The position numbers and the translations under genes are program-made. Shown here piece by piece: positions 1 through 5,190 of a stretch of DNA of 5,218 nt. Below the pieces are notes generated by a model. That model had not been told where the DNA came from and did no database searches. It saw only the letters and a list, made by a program, of their open reading frames with translations. Each line of letters opens with the position of its first letter. The stretch's first letter is position 1. Origin of the DNA: Hyphomicrobiales bacterium (GTDB lineage: Bacteria > Pseudomonadota > Alphaproteobacteria > Rhizobiales > JALURZ01); contig JALURZ010000072.1 in NCBI GenBank assembly GCA_027058735.1, positions 1 through 5,218 on the forward strand, in the 5' to 3' direction.

Positions 1-36
1 CCACGGCACGCCCCGCCCGGCCGGGGCGTGCCGTGG
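1..36. repeat. Perfect inverted repeat at the left end (probable fold-back artefact)
   Basis: Bases 1-14 (CCACGGCACGCCCC) are the exact reverse complement of 23-36, separated by an 8-base loop (15-22). The left arm begins at the very first base of the window, and the right arm lies inside the coding sequence of the TRAP permease. The other window end has the same arrangement, so I read this as a chimeric fold-back created in library preparation or assembly rather than a biological hairpin. Bases 1-14, and perhaps part of the loop, should not be trusted as genomic. Confidence 0.85.
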
Positions 37-1734
37 TACGACTGGGCGGCGGCAAGCCTCGCGTTCGGCGCCTGCGGCTTTGTGGCGCTCGTCTATCCCG
101 ATGTCGTGCCCAGGGTTTTTCTGCGCCCGGGCGAAGCCACCATACCGGGCACGATCATCGTGCTGCTGCTGCTGGAGGCCCTGCGGCGGGTAACCGGTCC
201 GGCGCTCGCCGTCATCGTGTCGGTTTTTCTGCTATATGCGGTTTTCGGAGACGTTTTTTCCGGCCGGCTCGCCGCGCGCGCGCAGGATTGGCCGAAACTG
301 GCCGGATATATGGCCTATGACTCAAACGGGCTCTTGGGCATCCCGATCGCGATCGCCTCCACCATCGTCGTTGCCTTTATTTTTTTCGGCACGCTTCTCA
401 ATGTCACCGGCGGCGCTAAATTCTTCACCGATGCCGCGCTCATTCTGATGGGCCGGTTTCGCGGCGGATCGATGAAGATCGCGGTTCTCGCATCCGCCCT
501 GTTCGGCTCCATTTCCGGCTCGGCGGTCGCCAATGTGGCGGCAACCGGCGTCGTGACCATCGCGATGATCAAGCGCGACGGCTATCCCGCCCATCGCGCC
601 GGAGCGATCGAGGCGGTGTCCTCGACCGGCGGCCAGCTCATGCCGCCGGTCATGGGGGCGTCCGCCTTTCTGATGGCGGAGTTTCTGCAGGTTCCCTATG
701 CCGATGTCGTTCTGGCCGCACTGGTTCCAGCGCTGCTCTATTATGGCGCCTTGTTCGTGCAGGCGGATCTGGAGGCGGCCCGCCTTGGCATTTCGCGCAC
801 ACCGGAATCTGAAATACCCTCAAGAAACGTGATTCTTGGGGGGCTGCACTTTACCGGCGCTTTTGCGCTTCTGATCTACGCGCTGTTCGGCATGGCCTGG
901 CAGCCGGAGCGCGCCGCCCTCCTCGCCTGTGTTTCGGTGGCGGCCGGCGCTCTTGTGTTCGGCTATGACGGCACCCGGGTCAAAATCCGCACGCTGTTGC
1001 TGGCATTCGTGAAGACCGGGGAATCCGTCATTGAAATTATTGTTATCTGCGCGGCCGCGGGCGTTGTGATCGGCGTGCTCAATGTGACGGGGCTGAGCTT
1101 CAATCTCACCTATACCCTGGTCCAGATCGGCGCTCAGAGTGCGATTCTGCTGCTGGTCCTGTCCGCCCTCGTGTGTATCGTGCTGGGGATGGGCCTGCCG
1201 ACGCTTGGCGTCTATGTTCTGCTCGCCACCCTCGTCGCCCCGGCGCTTGTCGAAATGGGCATTCACCCCCTGGCCGCCCATCTGTTTGTTCTGTATTTCG
1301 GCATGATGTCGATGATCACCCCGCCAATTGCGCTGGCCGCCTTCGCCGCGGCGAGCATTGCGCAGGCAGGAGCGATGCGCACCGGCGTGGCGTCTGTGCG
1401 GTTCGGCTGGCTTGCGTTCATCGTGCCGTTCCTGTTCGTATTCTCGCCAACGCTGATCCTCATCGGCGGGCCTGGCGAAATTGCGATGGCCGTTGTCACC
1501 GCGGCATTTGGCGTGTGGCTCGTATCGGCGTCCCTGGCGGGCTATTTCGTGGAGCGCCTGTCCGCCGGTTCGCGCATCCTGTTTGCGCTTGCCGGCCTTG
1601 CAGCGCTGGTTCCTTCGGCAACGTTTGCAGGAGCCGCCTATACCGACATGTTCGGCCTGGTGGCCGGAATGATGCTGATGATCTTCGAACTTGTGCGCCT
1701 TCGCGCCGGAAAGACCGCAGGAGCCGGAAAATGA
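1..1734 (+). CDS. TRAP transporter fused permease (DctQ-like + DctM), 5' partial
   Basis: Inner-membrane permease of a tripartite ATP-independent periplasmic (TRAP) transporter, of the type in which the small 4-TM and large 12-TM subunits are fused, usually paired with a TAXI-type binding protein. It would import an organic acid using an ion gradient. The protein is almost wholly hydrophobic segments. Family motifs, numbered from the GTG at 28: GSISGSAVANV (160-170), STGGQLMPPVMGASAFLMAE (199-218), LGMGLPTLGVYVLLAT (386-401), and MSMITPPIALAAFAAASIA (427-445). The frame is open from base 1, and the protein enters the family fold part-way through the N-terminal DctQ-like part (PWYDW then one TM). 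The GTG at 28 is therefore probably an internal valine, with roughly 50-100 residues missing upstream. Bases 1-22 may be artefact. No binding-protein gene is in the window; one may lie upstream. The stop overlaps the regulator start. Substrate unknown. Confidence 0.93.
   Translation, partial: PRHAPPGRGVPWYDWAAASLAFGACGFVALVYPDVVPRVFLRPGEATIPGTIIVLLLLEALRRVTGPALAVIVSVFLLYAVFGDVFSGRLAARAQDWPKLAGYMAYDSNGLLGIPIAIASTIVVAFIFFGTLLNVTGGAKFFTDAALILMGRFRGGSMKIAVLASALFGSISGSAVANVAATGVVTIAMIKRDGYPAHRAGAIEAVSSTGGQLMPPVMGASAFLMAEFLQVPYADVVLAALVPALLYYGALFVQADLEAARLGISRTPESEIPSRNVILGGLHFTGAFALLIYALFGMAWQPERAALLACVSVAAGALVFGYDGTRVKIRTLLLAFVKTGESVIEIIVICAAAGVVIGVLNVTGLSFNLTYTLVQIGAQSAILLLVLSALVCIVLGMGLPTLGVYVLLATLVAPALVEMGIHPLAAHLFVLYFGMMSMITPPIALAAFAAASIAQAGAMRTGVASVRFGWLAFIVPFLFVFSPTLILIGGPGEIAMAVVTAAFGVWLVSASLAGYFVERLSAGSRILFALAGLAALVPSATFAGAAYTDMFGLVAGMMLMIFELVRLRAGKTAGAGK
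1719..1734 (+). promoter_or_regulatory. Ribosome binding site and ATGA stop/start overlap
   Basis: AGGAG at 1719-1723 sits 7 bases before the ATG at 1731, inside the last codons of the permease gene. The permease stop TGA (1732-1734) overlaps that ATG as ATGA. This fixes the regulator start and implies co-transcription and probably translational coupling of permease and regulator. Confidence 0.85.
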
Positions 1735-2516
1735 AGGAAGGAAGTTCCCTGGACCGGATGCTGGCGATACTGGATCTGTTCAGCGAGCAGCGGCTGGAGT
1801 GGACGTGCGACGAGATGATGGCGCGGCTGGGATATTCCCGGCCCACCCTGTACCGCTATCTCAAGACGTTGCGGAAAAACGGGATGCTCGCCAGCATGAA
1901 CAATGCAACCTTCACGCTGGGGCCCAAAGTGGTGGAGATGGATTTTCTGCTGCGCCGCTCCGATCCGCTGATACGCGAAAGCAAACCGTTTCTCGGCCGT
2001 CTGACGGCGCGATATCCCGGCACCGCCTTCGTGTCGCGGTGGTACAGGACCAAGATTCTGTGCGTCGAAAGCGCGTGTTCCGCGCCCGACCCGAAAAGCA
2101 GCTATCCCCGGGGCCGGCCGATGCCCGTGGGGCGCGGAGCCGCATCGCGGGCAATCCTCGCCTTCCTTCCCGCCCGCCAGGCCGACCCCATCATCATGAT
2201 GCGCATGAAGGAGTTTCGCGCGGTCGGCTTCGGCCGCACGATCGAGGAAGTCCGTCAGGGCATGCGCGGCATTCGCAAGGCCGGCGTCGCCGTCGCCTTT
2301 GGCGAAGTGACCCCCGGCGTCATCGGCATTTCCGCCCCGCTGTTCGACGCCGGGCGCGCACCGATCGCCAGTCTCTGCCTGACACTGGCCGAAACGCCGG
2401 CAACACGCGGCCGACTGGGGCAGATCGCCGGTGATGTCCGCGCCGCGGCAGGCGAACTGAGCGGCAAACTCAACCGGCACAAAACACTGCCCGAACACGA
2501 CCGGGTCATGGCGTGA
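1731..2516 (+). CDS. IclR-family transcriptional regulator
   Basis: DNA-binding regulator of 261 residues, the usual IclR length (about 250-270). The N-terminal winged helix-turn-helix covers about residues 4-65: SSLDRMLAILDLFSE forms the first helix and GYSRPTLYRYLKTL (34-47) is the recognition region, followed by a short wing ending FTLGPKVVEMD. The rest is the IclR effector-binding domain, with SDPLIRESKPF (77-87), RGRPMPVGRGAASRAILAFLP and GVIGISAPLFDAGR, all typical of the family. ATG 1731 is chosen because of AGGAG 7 bases upstream and because the wHTH starts directly after it. The open frame continues much further upstream, but only inside the permease gene. IclR proteins commonly control aromatic and organic-acid catabolism. 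The neighbours make the TRAP transporter and the downstream decarboxylase likely targets. Effector, and whether it activates or represses, cannot be told. Confidence 0.94.
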   Translation: MKEGSSLDRMLAILDLFSEQRLEWTCDEMMARLGYSRPTLYRYLKTLRKNGMLASMNNATFTLGPKVVEMDFLLRRSDPLIRESKPFLGRLTARYPGTAFVSRWYRTKILCVESACSAPDPKSSYPRGRPMPVGRGAASRAILAFLPARQADPIIMMRMKEFRAVGFGRTIEEVRQGMRGIRKAGVAVAFGEVTPGVIGISAPLFDAGRAPIASLCLTLAETPATRGRLGQIAGDVRAAAGELSGKLNRHKTLPEHDRVMA

Positions 2517-2616
2517 AAACGGCGCGGAGGCACCCCGGGGCAAAAACGGCCCGCAGCGCCTGTTCCGGCGGATATCCACAACGCGGCCAGGAAAACGCGC
2601 AGCGCCGCCATCGTCT

Positions 2617-2633
2617 GTTCAATTCAATCAAAC
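2617..2633. promoter_or_regulatory. Candidate operator: imperfect 17-bp palindrome
   Basis: GTTCAATTCAATCAAAC reads as GTTnnATT-C-AATnnAAC, with 6 of 8 base pairs symmetric around base 2625. It is AT-rich in GC-rich surroundings and ends 4 bases before the ribosome binding site of the decarboxylase gene. IclR-family regulators bind short palindromes of about this size, and an IclR gene lies directly upstream, so this is a plausible binding site. That assignment is inference. The chance of a 6/8 palindrome in any 135-bp gap is not negligible. Confidence 0.4.
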
Positions 2634-2636
2634 GGC

Positions 2637-2645
2637 AGGGAGGAG
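2637..2645 (+). promoter_or_regulatory. Strong ribosome binding site that selects GTG 2652
   Basis: AGGGAGGAG is a near-ideal Shine-Dalgarno sequence ending 6 bases before GTG at 2652. The in-frame TTG at 2646 directly abuts it with no spacer and cannot be a normal start, so the longer frame over-extends the protein by two residues. Confidence 0.85.
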
Positions 2646-2651
2646 TTGAAA

Positions 2652-3635
2652 GTGAAAGGCAAGATTGCGTTTGAAGAACATGTCGCCATCGAGGAAACGC
2701 TGGGCAATACCAGGGCGTTCGCCTCCGATTCTGGAAAGTGGGATGAATTTGCCCGCCAGATCCTCGACCTCGGCGCGGAGCGGCTGGAGCACATGGACAG
2801 GGCGGGCATTGAATATGCCATCCAGTCGATCAATGCGCCGGGCGTTCAGGCCATTCTTGACACGGGCGAGGCCATTGCGGCGGCGAAAAAGGGCAATGAC
2901 AAACTCGCCGAGGCCGCTGCGCGCCACCCGGACCGGTTCGGCGCCTTCGCAACCCTGCCCATGCAGGACCCGGATGCTGCTGCCGGCGAATTGACCCGAT
3001 GTGTGAAGGAGATGGGATTCAAGGGGGCGATGGTCAACGGATTTACGCAAAAAGACGTGCCCGATTCGGCGATCTACTACGATATCCCCGAATACAGGGA
3101 CTTCTGGGCGACGGTCCGGGACCTGAATGTGCCGTTTTACCTGCATCCCAGAATGCAGATACCGTCACGCGCCCAGAACTATGACGCCCACCCCTGGCTG
3201 ATGAGCGCGCCCTGGGGGTTTGCGGTGGAAACCGCGACCCATTCGCTGCGCCTGTGCGGATCGGGGCTGTTTGAGGACTATCCGGATCTGAAAATCGTTA
3301 TCGGCCATCTTGGCGAATTCATTCCCCATGCCCTGTGGCGTCTGGATGCGCGCATGCGGTTTTCGCGCCGCGGCTATCGCGGCAAACGCCCGCTTGGCGA
3401 ATATTTCCTGAAGAACTTCGTAGTCACCACCAGCGGATTCTTCCACGACCCGGCCATGCGCAACACGCTGGAGGTCATGGGCGCCGACAAGGTGTTGTTC
3501 TCGGCCGATTATCCTTTCGAGCAGATGCAGGACGCGGCCGACTGGTTCGACAGTTCCGCCGTGATGTCGGACGAGGAGCGGGTCCGGGTCGGGCGGACGA
3601 ACGCCATCGAACTGTTCGATCTGGATCTGGATTGA
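2652..3635 (+). CDS. Amidohydrolase-family non-oxidative decarboxylase, gamma-resorcylate/2,3-dihydroxybenzoate decarboxylase type
   Basis: Cytosolic TIM-barrel, metal-dependent enzyme of the amidohydrolase (ACMSD-like) superfamily that removes a carboxylate from a phenolic acid without oxidation; reversible carboxylation is known in this family. From GTG 2652 it has 327 residues, the same length I recall for rhizobial gamma-resorcylate decarboxylase. It keeps the start KGKIAFEEH (expected ligands Glu8, His10), FYLHPR (His165), IGHLGE (His219, Glu222) and FSADYPFE (Asp286), each at or within one residue of the positions known in that enzyme. Other shared stretches are INAPGVQAI (60-68), HPDRFGAFATLPMQDPDAA (92-110) and GRTNAIELF near the end. 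The fungal 2,3-dihydroxybenzoate enzymes have Ala at the His10 position, so this one looks more like the bacterial resorcylate type. TTSGFF (259-264) differs from the TTSGNF I recall there, so the exact substrate is uncertain. No resorcinol hydroxylase or hydroxyquinol dioxygenase is in view. Converges with the next gene. Confidence 0.88.
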   Translation: MKGKIAFEEHVAIEETLGNTRAFASDSGKWDEFARQILDLGAERLEHMDRAGIEYAIQSINAPGVQAILDTGEAIAAAKKGNDKLAEAAARHPDRFGAFATLPMQDPDAAAGELTRCVKEMGFKGAMVNGFTQKDVPDSAIYYDIPEYRDFWATVRDLNVPFYLHPRMQIPSRAQNYDAHPWLMSAPWGFAVETATHSLRLCGSGLFEDYPDLKIVIGHLGEFIPHALWRLDARMRFSRRGYRGKRPLGEYFLKNFVVTTSGFFHDPAMRNTLEVMGADKVLFSADYPFEQMQDAADWFDSSAVMSDEERVRVGRTNAIELFDLDLD

Positions 3636-3649
3636 CGCGCCAGGCTGCC

Positions 3650-4798
3650 CTAAAATATATCGGAACGCTCGTACTGCACCGGCCAGTGAACCGATTTTGT
3701 CTTCAAGGCTTTCGCCGCGCGCAGGGGCCAGACCGGATCGGCCAGCAGGGCGCGCCCCAGAATGATCAGATCGGCCTCCCCGTTCGCCAGCACGGCCTCG
3801 GCGAGATCCGGTCCATGCAGCAACCCCACCGCACCGGTTGCGATGCCCGCCGCGTTTCTGACCGCCGACGACAGCGGCACCTGATAGCCAGGGTGGATCG
3901 GAATTTGCTGGCGCGGGTCATTGCCGCCTGAAGAGCAGTCGATCAGATCGACGTCGCCCGCCTGTTTGAGGATCTTGGCCAGGCGCACGCTGTCCTCGAT
4001 GCTCCAGCCGCCCTCAACCCAGTCCGTCGCCGATATGCGCAGAAACAATGGCCGGTCTGAGGGCCACTCGCTGCGCACCACCGCGATGGAGGACAGCAGG
4101 AAGCGGATGCGGTTTTCGAATGATCCGCCATAATCATCGTCGCGGTCATTGCTGAGGGGCGACAGGAACTGGTGTATCAGATAGCCATGCGCCCCATGCA
4201 GCTCCAGCACCTGAAAGCCCGCCTCGCGCGCGCGCGCGGTGGCCGCGCCCAGCAGATCCAGTTGCCGAGCGATCCCGTCCCGGTCCAGTTTTTCAGGTCT
4301 GCCCCATCCGTCCGCATAGGGCTTTTCGCACGCCCCGACGACGTCCCACCCGCCTTCATCGCGTGAAAGCGGACGGGTTCCTTCCCAGGGTCGCCCGACC
4401 GAGGCCTTGCGGCCCGCATGCCCCAGTTGAATTCCGGGAACTGCGCCCTGCTCCCCGACAAACCCCGCAATGCGCTTCAATTGATCGCGCTGCGCATCGT
4501 TCCACAGGCCCAGGCAATGAGGCGTGATGCGCCCGCGCGGCTCGATATGGACCGCCTCGGTGAAAATGAAACCGGCGCCACCGGTCGCGCGCGCGCCAAG
4601 ATGAACAAGGTGCCAGTCATTGGCCAGACCGTCGCTGGCCGAGTACTGGCACATGGACGACAACATGATGCGGTTGCGCGCGCTCACACCGCGAAACGTG
4701 ATCGGCTTGAACAGGGTCGGCTCCGGATCGCGTTTGAGAATCCGCCGGCTGTTCTCGCCGCTGAGACGTGAATCTGTCGTCTTCTCCCCGGGAGTCAT
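3650..4798 (-). CDS. Old Yellow Enzyme-family NADH:flavin oxidoreductase (YqjM/XenA-like ene-reductase)
   Basis: FMN-containing TIM-barrel oxidoreductase that uses NAD(P)H to reduce activated C=C bonds in enones and related compounds; some relatives reduce nitro compounds. The 382-residue protein has the marks of the thermophilic-like class: LSSMCQYSASDG with Cys50 and Tyr52 (the flavin-tuning Cys and substrate Tyr of YqjM), IQLGHAGRKAS (123-133), the paired histidines and tyrosine in HGAHGYLIHQFLSPLSN (His201, His204, Tyr206), DDYGGSFENRIRFLL (221-235), the phosphate-binding LGRALLADP (347-355), and a C-terminal WPVQYERS. The start is ATG 4798, with AGGA (minus strand, at 4810-4807) 8 bases upstream. 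It leaves about 28 residues before the usual family start (LFKPI at 29-33), and I see no in-frame ATG, GTG or TTG nearer. Gene end lies 14 bp from the decarboxylase stop, tail to tail. Physiological substrate unknown; a stress or catabolic role is possible. Confidence 0.95.
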   Translation of the reverse strand: MTPGEKTTDSRLSGENSRRILKRDPEPTLFKPITFRGVSARNRIMLSSMCQYSASDGLANDWHLVHLGARATGGAGFIFTEAVHIEPRGRITPHCLGLWNDAQRDQLKRIAGFVGEQGAVPGIQLGHAGRKASVGRPWEGTRPLSRDEGGWDVVGACEKPYADGWGRPEKLDRDGIARQLDLLGAATARAREAGFQVLELHGAHGYLIHQFLSPLSNDRDDDYGGSFENRIRFLLSSIAVVRSEWPSDRPLFLRISATDWVEGGWSIEDSVRLAKILKQAGDVDLIDCSSGGNDPRQQIPIHPGYQVPLSSAVRNAAGIATGAVGLLHGPDLAEAVLANGEADLIILGRALLADPVWPLRAAKALKTKSVHWPVQYERSDIF

Positions 4799-4835
4799 GT
4801 TGCGGATCCTGTCAAGCGGGTGGATTTTGTCTGGC

Positions 4836-4841
4836 AGAATA
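4836..4841 (-). promoter_or_regulatory. Possible -10 element of the oxidoreductase gene
   Basis: On the minus strand this reads TATTCT, 4 of 6 matches to TATAAT, 37 bases before the ATG at 4798. I find no good -35 hexamer 16-18 bases upstream. That place is taken by the CRP-like palindrome centred at 4867.5, about 38-42 bases ahead of the expected transcription start, the layout of an activator-dependent (class II) promoter. Weak on its own. Confidence 0.3.
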
Positions 4842-4859
4842 TGGGGAAGGTAGTCGAAC

Positions 4860-4875
4860 TGTGTTAAATTTCACA
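4860..4875. promoter_or_regulatory. CRP/FNR-superfamily-like binding site
   Basis: TGTGTTAAATTTCACA matches the classical CRP half-sites TGTGA-N6-TCACA at 9 of 10 positions, the only mismatch being T for A at 4864; the flanking C (4859) and G (4876) extend the symmetry. It lies 61 bp upstream of the oxidoreductase ATG at its near edge. The consensus is established for gammaproteobacterial CRP, and related CRP/FNR proteins in alphaproteobacteria use similar palindromes, so which regulator would bind here is inference. On the plus strand it could also form a weak hairpin before a T-run (4881-4886), but no plus-strand gene ends here. Confidence 0.45.
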
Positions 4876-4944
4876 GCCATTTTTTGATGATCCGAATGCG
4901 GTTTGTTCGCCACAGTGTCATGGCGCAATGAAATACGCGCGCGA

Positions 4945-5190
4945 TCATCCCCGAAACCGGGCCAGAAAATCCAGAATATCCTGCAGCACCGGCGCGCGCC
5001 AGCGCAACGGGCCCGCGATCGCCAGAACGAGCCCGGTGTGGCCGATATCCTCATATTCCACCTTGCGCACCTCGCTGCCCGCCTGCTGCAGGGCCTCGGC
5101 GAGCGCGCGGGAATTCCACGGGCGCACGGTCCTGTCGTCGCGGCCGTGCAGGATGAGGGCCGGCGGCGCGCCTTTTTTCACCAAGGCCAC
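4945..5190 (-). CDS. Alpha/beta hydrolase (esterase-like), C-terminal fragment, 5' partial
   Basis: Only the last 81 or so codons are present. They carry the end of an alpha/beta-hydrolase fold: PPALILHGRDDRTVRPWNS, where the second Asp of HGRDD (residue 19 from GTG 5190) is the expected acid of the catalytic triad, then YEDIGHTGLVLAIA with the expected catalytic His51, and a final amphipathic helix (APVLQDILDFLARF). The nucleophile Ser and its GxSxG elbow lie beyond the window; full family members are about 270-300 residues. The pattern resembles esterases of the BD-FAE/carboxylesterase group, which hydrolyse ester bonds, but the substrate cannot be told. GTG 5190 is probably an internal valine. 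Just upstream, the frame runs into the fold-back arm, where an artificial stop appears (5211-5209). It lies upstream of the oxidoreductase gene on the same strand, with a 146-bp gap. Confidence 0.85.
   Translation of the reverse strand: MALVKKGAPPALILHGRDDRTVRPWNSRALAEALQQAGSEVRKVEYEDIGHTGLVLAIAGPLRWRAPVLQDILDFLARFRG

Larger units (their letters stand above)
2517..2651 (+). other. 135-bp intergenic gap before the decarboxylase gene
   Basis: This is the only sizeable non-coding stretch on the plus-strand side. The first part is GC-rich with short self-complementary runs (CCCCGGGG at 2533-2540; GGCGC at 2521-2525 with GCGCC at 2556-2560), but no T-run follows, so no convincing rho-independent terminator is present. 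The last part (from about 2611) is clearly more AT-rich and carries the candidate operator and the ribosome binding site described separately. I could not pick a convincing -35/-10 pair. The decarboxylase may be read from its own promoter here or through from the permease-regulator unit. Confidence 0.7.
4799..4944 (-). other. 146-bp intergenic gap between the hydrolase and oxidoreductase genes
   Basis: Both flanking genes are on the minus strand, so this is the leader of the oxidoreductase gene and the trailer of the hydrolase gene. It is AT-richer than the genes. It holds a CRP/FNR-like palindrome at 4860-4875, a possible -10 at 4841-4836 (both listed separately) and the AGGA ribosome binding site. 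A weak 5-bp hairpin (CGCCA 4908-4912 with TGGCG 4921-4925) lies behind the hydrolase stop but lacks a T-run in the minus direction, so I do not call a terminator. Confidence 0.65.

Noticed and set aside
1173..1730. Long open frame in phase with and upstream of the IclR gene, giving a 447-residue protein
   Set aside because: This stretch lies wholly inside the permease gene in another frame, has an arginine-rich low-quality composition and no family motifs. The IclR ATG at 1731 has a good ribosome binding site and the wHTH begins there.
2521..2560. Possible terminator hairpin after the IclR gene (GGCGC with GCGCC; CCCCGGGG)
   Set aside because: Short stems, a 30-base loop for the first and no T-run after either. 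It does not meet the pattern of a rho-independent terminator.
1638..2579. Long antisense open frame (about 313 codons) opposite the IclR gene
   Set aside because: Antisense frames stay open easily in GC-rich DNA. Its product has no recognisable domain and opposes a clear IclR protein on the plus strand.
3618..3632. Short tandem repeat GATCTG GATCTG GAT at the decarboxylase end
   Set aside because: Two copies of a hexamer encoding the C-terminal Asp-Leu repeats; too short to be meaningful.
4225..4238. Alternating (CG)7 run, potentially Z-DNA-forming
   Set aside because: It encodes the Ala-Arg-Ala-Arg stretch of a normal helix in the oxidoreductase, and such runs are expected in GC-rich coding DNA.
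4810..4815. TTGACA on the minus strand, a perfect -35 hexamer upstream of the oxidoreductase gene
   Set aside because: It is only 11 bases before the ATG, so a matching -10 would fall inside the coding sequence (CCCGGG there). It overlaps the ribosome binding site region.
4859..4886. Hairpin CTGTG/CACAG followed by T6 on the plus strand, resembling a terminator
   Set aside because: The stem is only 5 bp and no plus-strand gene ends here; both neighbours are on the minus strand. A regulator binding site explains the symmetry better.
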